A stretch of DNA of 64,000 nt, taken from Muscardinus avellanarius (Eukaryota > Chordata > Mammalia > Rodentia > Gliridae). Shown piece by piece: positions 34,215 to 46,335 of the stretch (its first letter is position 1; each line of letters opens with the position of its first letter). The DNA lies in NCBI GenBank assembly GCA_963383645.1, contig OY726557.1, forward strand, positions 150,279,860-150,343,859, written 5' to 3'. The notes beneath the pieces are model-generated. The model was not told the DNA's origin and did no database searches. It saw nothing but the letters and a program-made list of their open reading frames with translations. Made by a program: the position numbers and the translations under genes.

Positions 34215-34355
34215 AAATCAAGAATGTGAAGATTGAATCAGGCTAAGATACAGAAGGTAATACACAAAGTGATGTGTCCATGTATGAATGTATCATTTTG
34301 AATCTCACTATGATGTACAATATTATTATATTACACCAATAAAATATATTTAAAA
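34215..34355 (+). mobile_element. L1 3'-tail fragment
   Basis: AATCTCACTATGATGTACAA followed by TTACACCAATAAAATA, the same ending as the other L1 tails here. Confidence 0.6.
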
Positions 34356-34449
34356 AGCAATTAAGAAATGAATTACATTTTAAATTTTTATATCACTGAA
34401 AAATAATACAGTTCAAATCTATGTTTAGCTAATGTTAGTTAAATTATCC

Positions 34450-34667
34450 TTTTTTTTTTTTTTTGGCAGTACTGAGGATGGAACCCAGGGGCAATCTACG
34501 TCTGAGCTACACCCCCAGCCCCAATTTTTATTCCTTATTTTGAATCAGCGTTTTACTAAGTTGCAGAGAACCTCACTAAGTAGCTGAATTTGTCCGAGAA
34601 CCACAATTTTCCTGTCCCAGCCTCCCAAATACTGGGATTACAAGTGTGCACCAGCATGCCCAGCTAA
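34450..34667 (-). mobile_element. B1-dID SINE
   Basis: GAGGATGGAACCCAGGGGCA ... GTGCACCAGCATGCCCAGC. Confidence 0.85.
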
Positions 34668-35352
34668 TTATCCTCATTTAAAAAAAAAATTCTCTTCAAT
34701 AGTCATTAAAATTCAGAAAATATTATAAATCTACTAGAAATTATCCAAATAAAGTTTTAGGAGTCAGGAAAAATATAAAGAAAATATTTTGCTTTTTCCG
34801 GTAAATATTCATATTTTACAATGACATGTTACAGCTAAATCTGGACCTATACAAATGAGCATAATAAGCTCCAAGAGGTTGTCATTTCTAATGTGATATA
34901 ATTAACATAAAAAATTCCACATTGACTAAAAATATGTGATCTCAATCCTGAGACAAAAAGAGAGACGGATGGGCTAAGAGAGACAGAAAGGGACACGATT
35001 AAGTATGACTTCTGTCAGATGACATACTTGAAAAAGTGAAGTGAAAACTTTCACAACTTTGGCAAAACCCCTAGCTTCTGCTCTCCTCATTTTAGAAAAA
35101 AAGGACAGGTAATAAATAAAAAGGTTTTATTCCCCCTGTCATATTATTTTAATGTAAAGAATTTCTAAAGTTAAGAAGATTAAAGAAAACAACCTAGAAC
35201 AAGACTAAACTGACTCAGGAATTTGATTTCCATGACACATCCTAGATAAAACTGCCCCACAAAAGAAAAGTGGGTTTTCTATGTAGAAGAAAAATTAATG
35301 GAATCAAACAGTTTTCAAATTATATCAAAACATATCAAGTAATAAGACTTAC
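34668..35352. other. Intron E12-E13: unassigned part
   Basis: No repeat recognised; purine-rich 34950-35000. Confidence 0.5.
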
Positions 35353-35599
35353 CTGCTGCAAAAAAGCTACCAAAGTACTGGTCCCCCATTTATCAAGCTT
35401 GGGTAGGTTTATATCTTTTAAATACAAAACAAGTCTTTCACAGTCCTTTGGTCTGTACACTCGTCCAGTGTTAGTACTGATTACCATACAAGTCTGGCTT
35501 AATTTCTGCAGGAGATGTCGAGAAGTAGTCTGTGCACTACAGTGAACTGTAGCAATTTGAGTGGACCGTAATTGAGAAAAAGCATACCTGAGCAACATC
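35353..35599 (-). CDS. DYNC2H1: DYNC2H1 E12: AAA3 Walker B region
   Basis: 247 nt, phase 2 to 0. First base completes the GKG glycine, then MLLRYAFSQLRSTQIATVHC, the pair SAQTTSRHLLQKL, and LVLYLKDINLPKLDKWGTST. KDINLPK is the dynein AAA3 Walker B neighbourhood, where the usual D-E is replaced by K-D. Ends LVAFLQQ. Confidence 0.96.
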
Positions 35600-36044
35600 C
35601 TAAAAAAGATGCATGACATTTGACTTAAAAATGCAGCCAATTCAGTATAGAACTTATAAATAGTTTAAATGCTAAATTATATAATATGATGTTTAAGAAG
35701 AAAATATTAAACATGGATATGGTTTATATAATTATCAAGGTAACTTTTTAACTTTTAGATTGGAAATAAATGAATATTTTAAGGTATTATTGGGTCTCTT
35801 TTCAGTCCTGCAAAAATCCAAGTTCTCAAAAGTGATTTGGTTTGATGAAGCCTATATAGATTGTACCAATTCTGTTTACAGTTGAAAACATTTTTTTAAT
35901 ATTTTAAGTTCTCCTAGGTAAAAAAAGCTATGATTTCATAGGATTTTTTAATTATTATAGCAATAGTGTAAAGCTAGTAAATCATGACTTATTTCAAAAA
36001 AACCATACCTTAAAGGCACTAAAAATAGGTGAATGCCACTGAAT
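35600..36044. other. Intron E11-E12: unassigned part
   Basis: No element recognised. Confidence 0.5.
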
Positions 36045-36058
36045 AAAAAGTTAAAGAG

Positions 36059-36238
36059 AGCCAGGAGTGGTGGCGCACGCTTGTAATCCCCGTGCTTAGG
36101 AGGCGGAGACAGGAGGATCACGCTGGTTCGGAGCCAGCCTCGCTGGTTTAAGAGACCCTGTTTCCGAATAAAAAAATATAAAATGGGTCTGGAAGTGTAG
36201 CCCGGAGGTAGAAGGGTTTCCAGGAACCCCAGTACCAC

Positions 36239-36279
<41 letters not shown>

Positions 36280-36290
36280 TAATATAAAAT
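36059..36290 (+). mobile_element. Young B1-dID SINE with (TAA)n tail and TSD
   Basis: GCCAGGAGTGGTGGCGCACG ... GTTTCCAGGAACCCCAGTAC; tail expanded to (AAT)n 36238-36280. AAAAAGTTAAAGAG (36045) and AAAAAGCTAAAGAG (36291) flank it. Confidence 0.9.
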
Positions 36291-36301
36291 AAAAAGCTAA
36301 A

Positions 36302-36380
36302 GAGGACTGGGACTGACTGGTAGAGTATCTGCCTACCATGTACAAAGCCCTACCTGGGTTCAATCCCCAGTTCTATAAAA
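36302..36380 (+). mobile_element. Single ID SINE
   Basis: GACTGACTGGTAGAGTATCT, CCATGTACAAAGCCCTACCT, GGTTCAATCCCCAG. Confidence 0.75.
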
Positions 36381-36733
36381 ACAGACAAACAGAAAAAAAT
36401 AGCTAAATAAAAAGCTAACTTCAACATTTAAGTTTTATAATTAAAGCACATGGTAATTTGTAGGTATATCTGTTATTCATTTTTTGCTACTGAATGTATA
36501 AAATCTTTTTTGAAGTATCTTGTCATATTGTTCTCTTTCCATTAGTAATTATAAGCATGGAAAGGGACACATTCTTCTCCACAGTCATGAGTTTTTGCAA
36601 GTAGTGACAATAAAAAGAATCCTTCATAAAAATGTATATGCTACTTTAGTCATAAGAAATGTTAAAGTAACCTAACTTTTGAGGAAGGGGGGCATAAATC
36701 GACAGTACGCACTTCTGTCAACATTTTTCTTAC

Positions 36734-36993
36734 CCTTTACCACATCCTTCTGGTCCTACCAGAATAAATGGTTGCTTAGTATTCGAGCTTAACCAAGGTT
36801 TGAAATAGTCTAGACCTCGTTGCATATCAGGTGTCTGGATGACTGGAAGAGTTTGGCCATTACTGAAGTCATCAGCAGTCAAGTTTTCTGGCTTCTTCAG
36901 CATGTAGGATGCTAACTGACCTCTAACTGCATCATAGTACGTGTCCATTGGTTTGTGGGAGTCTGGAGGAGATTCTCGTGCCCAATTAAAAAC
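36734..36993 (-). CDS. DYNC2H1: DYNC2H1 E11: AAA3 Walker A
   Basis: 260 nt, phase 0 to 2. Starts VFNWARESPPDSHKPMDTYY, then PVIQTPDMQRGLDYFKPWLS and the P-loop LVGPEGCGKG at the exon's end. The Walker A is split by an intron directly after GKG. The AAA3 lysine is intact; in dyneins AAA3 nucleotide state gates microtubule release. Confidence 0.96.
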
Positions 36994-37269
36994 CTTGAGA
37001 AGGAAAAGTGTGTTATAAATATATTTCAGAGTATATAAAATTTAATTCTTCAGAGTTTATGTTCCCCAACTAAATCATCTCAGTACAAGAGAAGTTCACA
37101 TACACTAAATCTACTAACAAGCTACCCATTTCATAATTAAAGTGATATTTTTATCTTAAGCATTTTCTAAATAATCATGCAGGCAAATGAATAAAGTATA
37201 CATATAAGATAGCAATTTAGTAAATGCTTATATACCAAGTTAAAAATATATTCAAATTTTAATGAATTT

Positions 37270-37476
37270 CTTTTCTTTTTTTTTCGGTACTGGGATGGAA
37301 CACAGGGACATTCTACGTCCAAGTTATACCCCCAGTCCTATATTTTTTAATTTCTTATTTTGAAACAGGGTCTCACTGAGTTGCAAAGGGCCTCAATAAG
37401 TAGCTGAGACTGTCTGAGAACCACAATCCTCCTCTCTCTGCTTCCCTAATGAGCTTGCACTATCATACTCGGCTAA
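37270..37476 (-). mobile_element. B1-dID SINE
   Basis: GGTACTGGGATGGAACACAG ... GGGTCTCACTGAGTTGCAAA ... GCACTATCATACTCGGC. Confidence 0.8.
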
Positions 37477-37916
37477 TGGATTTCTTATAAATACTATATC
37501 AAAAATTATACGGTACACTGATTCTAAAACCTTTCATTTGCAACATGTCTTAGTACTGCTTATTCTGTTGCTACCACCACTGCTCTCAATGTGTTATTAT
37601 TCTCTTTAATACTGAGAATTATTATTTGTATAGATATAAAGCATAGTTAGCACCTAGTGCTATTACTTCAACACCCTTACTCTGAACTTGGTCAAGAGAG
37701 TGTCTGCTTCAAAACAGCACACAGAATGGCACTGAGTGGTAATAATAACAGAGGCAACAGGATGCCAAGGAAAGAAATAAATGATGCTATTAAAAAACAG
37801 CAAACCCGAAAAAGAAGCTGGCACATAATATTTAAGGCAAAGGGAAAAGAAATGCCCTTATAGTGTAGAATTCAGCTTTATAAACAGTTGGCTAAAATGC
37901 AACCTTTACATATAAT
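37477..37916. other. Intron E10-E11: unassigned part
   Basis: Contains a chance 68-codon open frame at 37657-37863 with no recognisable protein similarity; no repeat named. Confidence 0.5.
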
Positions 37917-37928
37917 AAAGAAAATATC

Positions 37929-38113
37929 GCCGGACGTGGTGGCGCACGCTTGTAATCCCCGCGCTTGGGAGGCTGAGACAGGAGTATCACACAAGTTCGA
38001 AGCCAGCTCAGCTACTTAGTGAGACCCTGTTTCCAAATAAAATATAAAATAGGTCTGGGAGTATAGCCCGGAAGTAGAAAGCCCCTGGGTTCCACCCCCA
38101 GTACCACAAAAAA
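37929..38113 (+). mobile_element. B1-dID SINE, intermediate subtype, 12-nt TSD
   Basis: GCCGGACGTGGTGGCGCACG ... GAAAGCCCCTGGGTTCCACC. AAAGAAAATATC exact at 37917-37928 and 38114-38125. Confidence 0.9.
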
Positions 38114-38125
38114 AAAGAAAATATC

Positions 38126-38523
38126 TAATTATTAGTCCATCCTACCACTACTATTTGCTAAAACAATTCTTTAACTGGATGATGAAAAACAGTATTATCC
38201 AAAGATTAAAATGAATTAAATAATTATATTTATCCATATAGTCTTAAAATGTCTAACATATCTTGTGTTCCAAAGTTTAGCCTATTAAAACATTATTTTA
38301 TAAAATTTAAAATCATTAAATATTATAAATTAAATCAAAAGAGAACACAAGTATATATAAAATATATCACATGCATACATAATTGCACTATTAATCTACT
38401 GACTATATAATTTCAAATTTAAACGTTCCATATCTTATAATTAAAAAATAATTATTTGGCAGTTTGGTTCAAGGAAAAGCTACAGGAAAATATTGACTGA
38501 ATTAGGCTTTAAATATGTATTAC
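38126..38523. other. Intron E10-E11: AT-rich part
   Basis: Very AT-rich; nothing recognised. Confidence 0.5.
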
Positions 38524-38679
38524 CTCTTTGGTGAATTCCAGACGTGATTTCATATTTAGATTTCCACCAAGTCCTCTTATAAGATTAATAACAAATTGAT
38601 CATGATCTTTGCATCCATGTAGATGGGACAAACCATTCATCACAGTCCCAACCAAGCTTGTTTCTAACACATAGTCATT
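38524..38679 (-). CDS. DYNC2H1: DYNC2H1 E10: AAA2-AAA3 connector
   Basis: 156 nt, phase 0 to 0. Encodes NDYVLETSLVGTVMNGLSHL and LIRGLGGNLNMKSRLEFTKE. The GLGGNL segment is the dynein motif that follows AAA2 and leads to AAA3. Donor GAG|GTAATA, acceptor AATGAACAG. Confidence 0.95.
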
Positions 38680-38938
38680 CTGTTCATTAAAATTCATATT
38701 AGGAAAGACAAAAGGCAAATTATCAACCAGTACACTTAGAATAATACAAATCAACATTCATATATTTTTTTAAAACCTCCTTTAAATTCACCCTTCTAAT
38801 CAAGTTGTAGAAAGTTTGGAATACATATTAATATATTTATGCTATATAATATTAATATCATTAATATAATAGATTAACATTATATATTATAATTCTTAAT
38901 ATAACATATAATTATGTATATAATAAAAAGTAGTCATG

Positions 38939-39160
38939 AGCCGGGAGTGGTGGTGTATGCTTGTAATCCCAACCTTTGGGAGGCAGAGACTGGAGGATCA
39001 TGCTTTGCGGACAGCCTCAGCTACTTAGGAAGGCCCTTTGCAACTCAGTGAGATCCTGTTTCAAAAATTAAAAGACTAAAAAATAGGGCCGGGAGTATGG
39101 AGCAGAGGTAGAATGCCCCTGGGTTCTATCCTCAGTACTGAAAAAAAGAAAAAAAAAGTA
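38939..39160 (+). mobile_element. B1-dID SINE
   Basis: GCCGGGAGTGGTGGTGTATG ... GGGTTCTATCCTCAGTACTG. Confidence 0.85.
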
Positions 39161-39811
39161 GTCAAGAAATATAATTATTTCAAGCTATAAATACTAGTAG
39201 ACTCCTCAAATAGATATATATTTACTTCTAAACCTAAAAAATATAAGAAATTAGAATTGGTACAAAAGAATAGTTAATTTTCTTTTGTTGATAAAAAAAG
39301 AAACTAGAAGCTCAATGGATGGTCCTGACTAAAAGAAAAGGGAGAAGGATAAGAAAAACTGGCTTAAAAGAAAATAATTTGGAGCATTTTCTATAAATAG
39401 CATTTTAAAATTAAAATTTTATACATCCAATAGGCCCATGGTAAATCCCAAGAAGTTCAGATGAAAAATATTCTCATTCTCTCCATAAATATTTACTAAG
39501 AACCAAGAACCAAACATGCATTAGGATTTGTATATGGTACTGGATATATATTTTTAAAGGTGAATTAATCATAGTCTCTGTATCCCTGTCTCCCTGAAAC
39601 TCAAATATAACAGAGGAAATGGCTAACATGTCATGTTAAGAGTAACACAACACAGTATCGTGACAGAAGATAACTTAAATTGAGGATTCCAGGCCTTTGT
39701 AAAAGGCAACATTAAAGCTAACATATGAAGGATGAGATCTCTCTATGCAGAAAGCACAACACATGAAAGAAAACTTAGAACAGTTAAAGTCATTAAAAGA
39801 AGCTTATGAAC
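39161..39811. other. Intron E9-E10: unassigned part
   Basis: No firm repeat; 39480-39640 may be an ancient L2/MIR-type remnant. Confidence 0.4.
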
Positions 39812-39998
39812 CAGGGTCAGTGGCACACACCTGTAACCCCAGTACTGGGGAGGCTGAGACAGGAGGATCACAGATTCAAGACCACAGCACAGTAACATGG
39901 CAAGACCTTGTTTCAAACTAAAAAATAAAATAAAATACAGCTTGGAATGTAGCTCAAAAGTAGAATGCACCTGGGTTCAATCCCCAGTACCAAAATAA
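39812..39998 (+). mobile_element. B1-dID SINE
   Basis: GTCAGTGGCACACACCTGTA ... GTAGCTCAAAAGTAGAATGC ... CAATCCCCAGTACC. Confidence 0.8.
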
Positions 39999-40166
39999 AA
40001 AAGACAAAAAGCAACAATCAACTTATGCTTGGAGGAAGAATTAGAGGCTTAAATCAGAGAAGTAGGCAAAGATACAGTGCAGAACTTATAGGTCATGGTA
40101 ATGAGTACAAATTTTATTTTCATTGTCTTTAATGTGCTTTAACAGGAAAATAAAATGAAATATTTT

Positions 40167-40225
40167 AAAAATATTATTCTTCCATAAATAATAAAAAATA
40201 AATAAATAAAAATATTATTCTTCCA
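40167..40225 (+). mobile_element. A-tail-only retroinsertion with 18-nt TSD
   Basis: AAAAATATTATTCTTCCA occurs at 40167-40184 and again at 40208-40225, enclosing only 23 nt of A-rich sequence. The left copy starts at TTTT/AAAAA, the L1 endonuclease consensus. It fits an L1 or SINE insertion truncated down to its tail. Confidence 0.65.
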
Positions 40226-40591
40226 GTTTAGTAAAAAATTTTTGGAATCAAAGAGATATGGGAAGAAAAAAGTGAAGGAAAAGGACAGGCAGAAATCCAG
40301 GTGATTCAGTCACACAGACTTCTAAAGGTGAGGAAAAAGGAAATTACATATTTTCTTTGAGATTGTCTTAAGTGCAGAATTTATACAAGAAAGCAAAGTC
40401 CTGTTTATAAATAAAATTTCAGCATTTGACCAGAACATCTACAGAACAGATATGGTTTCATATATATCAGAACATTTGGTATATCTTAGAATCTGAGCAT
40501 GGTGAATAGAGCAAAAGAAGAAAGTAACTCCCAGCACATTAAATTTTTTTCAAGCAAAAGCAGGAATTTTACCTCAAAAGAGAATCAGCTT

Positions 40592-40968
40592 TTTTTTTTT
40601 TTTTTTTTTTTTTGGAGTGGAAACAAACGCTTTTAACATTATATTTCCTTTTTTATACTTTTATTTATACGTGGAACATACTGAAAATGGTATACATTTA
40701 GACTTTGCTTGGTGTCCTCCCCCCACCCCCATTCCCCTTCCTCCCTCCCATCACTGAATGTCCAGGGTAACCATGCTATATTCATACTTTTACACTTATT
40801 CAGATGTAGCTCCTCCATTAGTCAACCTCAGCCTTCTCCCTCTCCTATCCTTCCATTCTAGCTTTGCTGAGATTTCCCCTCATTATCTGAAGTCCCTCTG
40901 GTATCCCCAATGCTCTCTAGTTTGGGCATCTTAGAGAAAAAATGTCCCTTCTCTTTCTGTGCTTGGCT
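40592..40968 (-). mobile_element. 5'-truncated L1-like 3' end with 12-nt TSD
   Basis: Poly(T) at 40592-40613 is the A tail read on the plus strand; the body is G-rich on the minus strand (GGGAGGGAGGAAGGGGAATG). GAGAATCAGCTT flanks it at 40580-40591 and 40969-40980. Family assignment to L1 3' UTR is tentative. Confidence 0.65.
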
Positions 40969-41077
40969 GAGAATCAGCTTATTTTCTAACTGCATCTTTT
41001 ATATCCTCTCTGTCATTTAATAATCTTATCCTGACCTCCTTTCTACAAACTCCAATGTGTACATAAATATATTTTTC

Positions 41078-41270
41078 TGGACATGGTGGAACATGCTTAT
41101 AATCCCAGTACTTAGGAGGCTGAGATAGCAGCCCATAGCCTCAGCTGCTTACTGAGGCTCTCTGCAACTTAGTGAGCTCCTGTTTCAAAATAAAGAATGA
41201 AATATAGGGCTCCAGATGTAGCTGTGAGGTAGAATGCCCCTGAGTTCAATATCCAGTACCACAAAAATAA
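41078..41270 (+). mobile_element. B1-dID SINE
   Basis: GGACATGGTGGAACATGCTT ... AGGTAGAATGCCCCTGAGTT. Confidence 0.8.
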
Positions 41271-42102
41271 TGAATAAATTTTAAAATTCTACCTGTTATA
41301 ATTTTCATTCTAATATTTATATAAATATTAACCACAAGCAAGTAGATGATCTCAAGGTATTTTCATCAGAGACTCTTGTTAGGCTCTGAAGGTTTTATAT
41401 GAATGAAATAACATATGTACTGAAAAGGTGATACAAGTAGGCACCAGGTATTTAACTAAGTTCATATATTATCATTCACTCACTATTCTATTAATACCAA
41501 CCTTAATTCTGAAAATACTATAAGGAGTATTACAGGCTTGGTTCTTGTCTTCAAGGTGCTAATAGTTGAATGTAAACAGATAATTATAATATAGTTGGTG
41601 GGTACTGTATGCTGCATGTATAAGCATGTAGGAGGAAACAGCTTAGACTAAGGCCTCCAGGTAAACATACTTTATTTGCAGGATTTCATCACAAATACTT
41701 ATTGCTCAAAATTTCATCTTTACAAAGTCAGAAAAGGAAAAAGTGAGAAAACTACAGCAAGATCCCCATTTCTCTATGTTTATCTTTCTGTTCATTCTCA
41801 AAGTATTGACTTCTAAATCAAGTTCAGATTAATAGATACATTTGAAATACTCATTGCTACTTTTTTTCTGCTTTTATATGTTTGTGTTTTTCATAAAAGT
41901 AATGATTTTTTAAGTTGATTAAAAAACAGGTAGAATATCTAGAAGCCCTCCAGTCTTCTTTACATGCCAAATTTCAATTCATGTTTCAAACTGAAAATCA
42001 AGTATGATCTCGATTTTCAAAATTTTCTCAAACACTGCAGTATGCTTTTCATCCTGTTATATTTTGATGATCTGTTTACATGATATTTTCCTACACATTT
42101 TC
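41271..42102. other. Intron E9-E10: unassigned part
   Basis: AT-rich; no clear feature. Confidence 0.5.
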
Positions 42103-42305
42103 AGGGAGGTGTCTGGTGATGGAACCTAGGGGCATTCGACCTCCGAGCTATACCCCCTGCCCTACTTTTTATTCTTTACTTTGAAACAGGGTCTCACTAA
42201 ATTGTGGAGGGCCTCAGTACATAGCTGAAGCTCTCTGCAAACCACGATCCTCCAGTCTCAGCCTCCCAAATGCTGGATTACAAGCATGTGCCACCACGCC
42301 TGGCT
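42103..42305 (-). mobile_element. B1-dID SINE
   Basis: TGGTGATGGAACCTAGGGGC ... GTGCCACCACGCCTGGC. Confidence 0.85.
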
Positions 42306-44995
42306 GGACAGACACATTTTAAAAAATGGGACTAGTATATTAAACTTCACCTCTCAAAATCTTTCTAGTATTATGCTTGACATATATTTTATAATTTATT
42401 TTTATTGAAATAAAAGAAGTTTCCTCATCACCATCATTTTTTCTACTTTAATACTAGTTTAATACTGTTTTGAAATACATGTAGGTATGCACTAACATAG
42501 TAAAATGTGCAAGTAAGATGGTTTTCCTAGTGAAAAATGGATATTCCAATATTCAAGATTTTTAGGTAAGCCATACAAGGTATATTAGAATATTTAAATG
42601 GTTTTAAGATTAACGTAATAAGAAAAAGTTATGCTAAAATATAGAAGAAGAAAAGGTGGCAGAATAGAGAAAGAGAACACATTTCAGTTGCGTTAAGATT
42701 CAGAATTCAAATAGCAGAAGACGGTTTATTACCAAAAGAAGAAAAGTAATCAACAGAAGAAAGACAGTTGAAACTTGGTGGAACTGGACAAAGTACAAAG
42801 AGCAGAGGACTATAATGGAGTCCACACATGTGATTTGGTGAGTGGAGAGCAGAGATCGCACCATATTGACAGGCCCACATAGGGGCTGGCAGCTACAAAA
42901 CTCAGTGGCTATCAGAGAATCTTGTTAAGATAGAAATTGAAGAAAGTCCATCAAAAGCAATCACATTCTTCTCTTCATGCTCAATACCTCAAGACTCAAC
43001 TCCCCAGTCGACCCAGCCAAATCTCTCAGAGAAACTATATGGCTGTAGCTGAACTCAAACCAAGAAATGACCAGAACTTTCTACAAAGCCCCAGTAGCTA
43101 CAAGACCACTGTGAATCTATAGACTAACCACCTAAACTGCCCAGAGAACTTCTGTGGTTTCAGCTGAACTCTTCAGGCTTGCAGAGGCATTTTTCAAGAC
43201 CATGAGTTGACAAACCATCCCAGCAAGAGCCTGCATAGTTACGGGGATTTGTGTAGCAACTAACAGGCCCACAGTTTCTATGAGTTTGAAAATTATGCTG
43301 CAAAGTTGGGGAAAAGGGATATAGATGGAAACAGCAGAAACATGAATTAGCAGACAGTCTCTAGGGACATTGAAATATACAAGACATGGGCTGGCAGTTC
43401 ACCATACCCCTCCAGGGTCTTCACCAGTCACCATAGGACCACCGGCAGTGGTGTTTATGGGTTGAAATAACTCAGACAACCATGGTGCAGGTTTGGAAAG
43501 CTACAAACTTGTGCCCAGTGATTTTTCAGCACCATAAGAACCAGGCCCAGAGATCAACAAGGTCACATATGATTGCCACATCCCAGAGAAAAAATGGTGT
43601 CCCTGAGGCTTAAAAACTGAACAATCCAAGCCAAACTTAGAACAGTACAATCACCCCTTACCAGAGACTGGACACTGAAAGCAGGGAATCCAGGGGCCAG
43701 CAGGGCTTCGTATAATCACAACTAAATGCTGGGAAAGCAATCTTCTCAATGCCAGCAGTATTGGGGTTTAGAACACACACAGGCACTCAATTACAATTAA
43801 CAAATTAACAGTGGTATCTCTGGGCCAACAAAACTCATATAATCACGTCGCAACCTTAAAACATAGTAACCTCTAACTATGCTGAACTTATGCCAAGTGA
43901 TCATAAAGGCCAGAAGTCAGTTATCTGCAGGGCTTTACAAGTGTGCAACCAGCAGAGAAGCAATGGTGTCTGTGGAGCATTAAATTCTAACCAGCAGACT
44001 GCAGAGCCTGAATAGAACATCACAGTCCCTATCTCTATAGTCTTTAATCCTGGTGAACATAAAGGCCTATAACCAATCTGAATCTATTGGTTGCTTGCCC
44101 TTTTAATGAACTTTATTTTGTTAAAGAGGCTCTGGGAGACAAACTCAAAAGTCTGATTATATGAGAAAGATTTTCATAGAGGCAAATATATATCCCTGGC
44201 ATAGGCTTTATTATAAAGGAATAAGAAAGAGATACAGATTTCTCACACAAAGAAGAGGGTACCAAGACAACAAAAGTACAGACTTGAAAACTCTGAAAAC
44301 ATGAGAATGGAAACCAAAGAGGAAACAATAAACATCCACAAATCAACAAGAAAACTCACCAATACTTAGCTGCAGAAAATGCCAGAATTCAGAACTGTGA
44401 TTTTTCAATATGATCAAATGCCTCAAAACTGAAATCAAAGAAAGTCCCCAGAAGAGAAAAGAACAAATGAATAGGGAAATTGAGGCTCTAAGTAAGAACC
44501 AAAAAGAGACTTTGAGTGAAAGCAATAAATAAGTTAAGACCTCAATAGAAATCACCTCTGGCAGGCTAGACTACATGGAAAATAAAATCTTACTCTTAGT
44601 TAACAATGGACAAGATGACGACACAAATAGAACATCAACAAAATATGAGATAATATGAAATGTTCAAACTTAAAAATAATAGGCACTTAAAAAGGTCTAA
44701 AAGAACAAAACAAGAGAATTACAAACCTTGTTAGAGAAATAATAGCAGAGAATTCCCCAAAATATAAAAAGACTTGACTATCCACATATAGGATACATAC
44801 AGAACACCAACAGAACAAGATCAAAGAACTTATCTATGCCACATAATAATCAAAATGACTAACATAGAAGCCAAGAAAAGAATCTTAAATGTATCAAGAA
44901 CAAAATAATATGTTAAATTCAGGGGCAAAACAAACAAACAAAAAAATCACTCCAGACTTCTCAACCCAAGTTATAAAAGCCAGGAAGGAATATGC

Positions 44996-45140
44996 TGGGT
45001 GTGATGGCACATGGTTGTAATCCCAGCATTTGGGAGGTTCAGACAGAGGATCGCAGGTTTGCAGACAGCCTCAGCTACTTAGTGAGGCCCTGTGGAACTC
45101 AGTAATACCTTGTTTCAAAATAAATAATAATAATAATAAA
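44996..45140 (+). mobile_element. B1-dID SINE in L1 ORF1
   Basis: GGGTGTGATGGCACATGGTT ... CTCAGTAATACCTTGTTTCA; left half with a TAA-rich linker. Confidence 0.75.
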
Positions 45141-45705
45141 AAGCCAGAAGGGGCTGGTATAATGTACACTGGATCCTGGAAAAACAAACAAACAAAAAAA
45201 ACAACTGCAAACCAATAGTGCTATATCCAGATGGCATTCAAAATTGGTGGAAAAATAGAAATCTTCCAAGACAAGCAGAAACTAAAATAATTCATGACTA
45301 CCAAGCCAGCACTAGAAAAGATACTTGAAGAAATAAAACACAAAAAAGAAAATAAATAAATGCTAGAAACAGAGAAGGGGTAAATTCCACCAGAAAAGCA
45401 ACTATGTGAAGAAGAAATAGTACTATGTCAAATACAATGTATTCCTCATAATGACTGGGGAAATAAATCATCTGTCAATAATACTACTCAATGGCAAAGG
45501 TTTAAATTGAGCTATTAAGAGGCACTGACTGACAATGTAGTTTAAAGACACACCTCAAGGACCTTGAAAAACAAGAACAGACTAAACCAAAAGCCAGTAG
45601 AAAGCAGGAGATCATTAAAATCAGAGAAAAAAATAAAATAGAGAACAGCAAAGAAAAAAGATCAACAAAATAAAAAGCTGGTTCTTTAAAAAGATTAACA
45701 AGATT

Positions 45706-45908
45706 TGCTGGGCATGGTGGTGCATGCTTGTAATCCCAGCATTTGCATTTGGGAGGCTGAGACAGGAAGAGTGTGGTACATTAAAAGCCTCAGCTACTTA
45801 GTGAGGTCCTTTGCAACTCAGTGAGACCTTATTTCACAATAAGGAACAAAAAATAGGGCTGGGGGTATAGCTCAGAGGTAGAATGCCCCTGGGTTCCATC
45901 CTCAGTAC

Positions 45909-45954
<46 letters not shown>
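45706..45954 (+). mobile_element. B1-dID SINE with (CG)(CA)n tail, in L1
   Basis: GCTGGGCATGGTGGTGCATG ... GGGGGTATAGCTCAGAGGTA; tail CGCGCGCG then (CA)n 45919-45954. Confidence 0.85.
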
Positions 45955-45955
<1 letters not shown>

Positions 45956-46335
45956 GATTAAACAACTCTTAGTCAACCTAACTAAAAATAGGAGAAAATC
46001 AACTTAAATTATTAAAGTCAGAAATGAACAAGGAAACATCATCAGAGATATGGAGAAATTCAGAGGAAATTTTGAAATAGTCCAATAAAATGGAAAACAT
46101 GGAAGAAATTGACAGATTTCTAGACATATACAAACTACCAAAATTGAATCAAGAAGATATAGAAAACCTAAACTGACCAATAGCAAGCAAAGACATAAAA
46201 ACAGAAATAAAAGGTCATCCATCAAAGAAAAGCCCAATTCCAGATATATTCCCATATGAATTCTATAAAATCCTTACAGAAGAACTAAATTCAATACTGT
46301 TAGAGTTAGATATAAAATGTTTCTTAAACATTTTT

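Larger units (their letters stand above)
42640..46320 (+). mobile_element. L1 5' half (5' UTR, ORF1, start of ORF2), broken
   Basis: Lies antisense to DYNC2H1 in the 8.1-kb intron. About 42640-44100 resembles an L1 5' UTR. 44700-45350 matches the C-terminal part of rodent L1 ORF1 (CACATAATAATCAAAATG, GACTTCTCAACCCAAG). 45560-46310 matches the ORF2 stretch between endonuclease and reverse transcriptase. Many stops; interrupted by SINEs at 44996 and 45706. The 3' half is missing, contrary to the usual 5' truncation. Confidence 0.7.

Noticed and set aside
37657..37863. 68-codon plus-strand open frame
   Set aside because: No similarity, no promoter or Kozak context; lies in an intron.
42937..43122. 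61-codon open frame in the L1 5' region
   Set aside because: Part of the L1 5' UTR-like segment and not in the ORF1 position.
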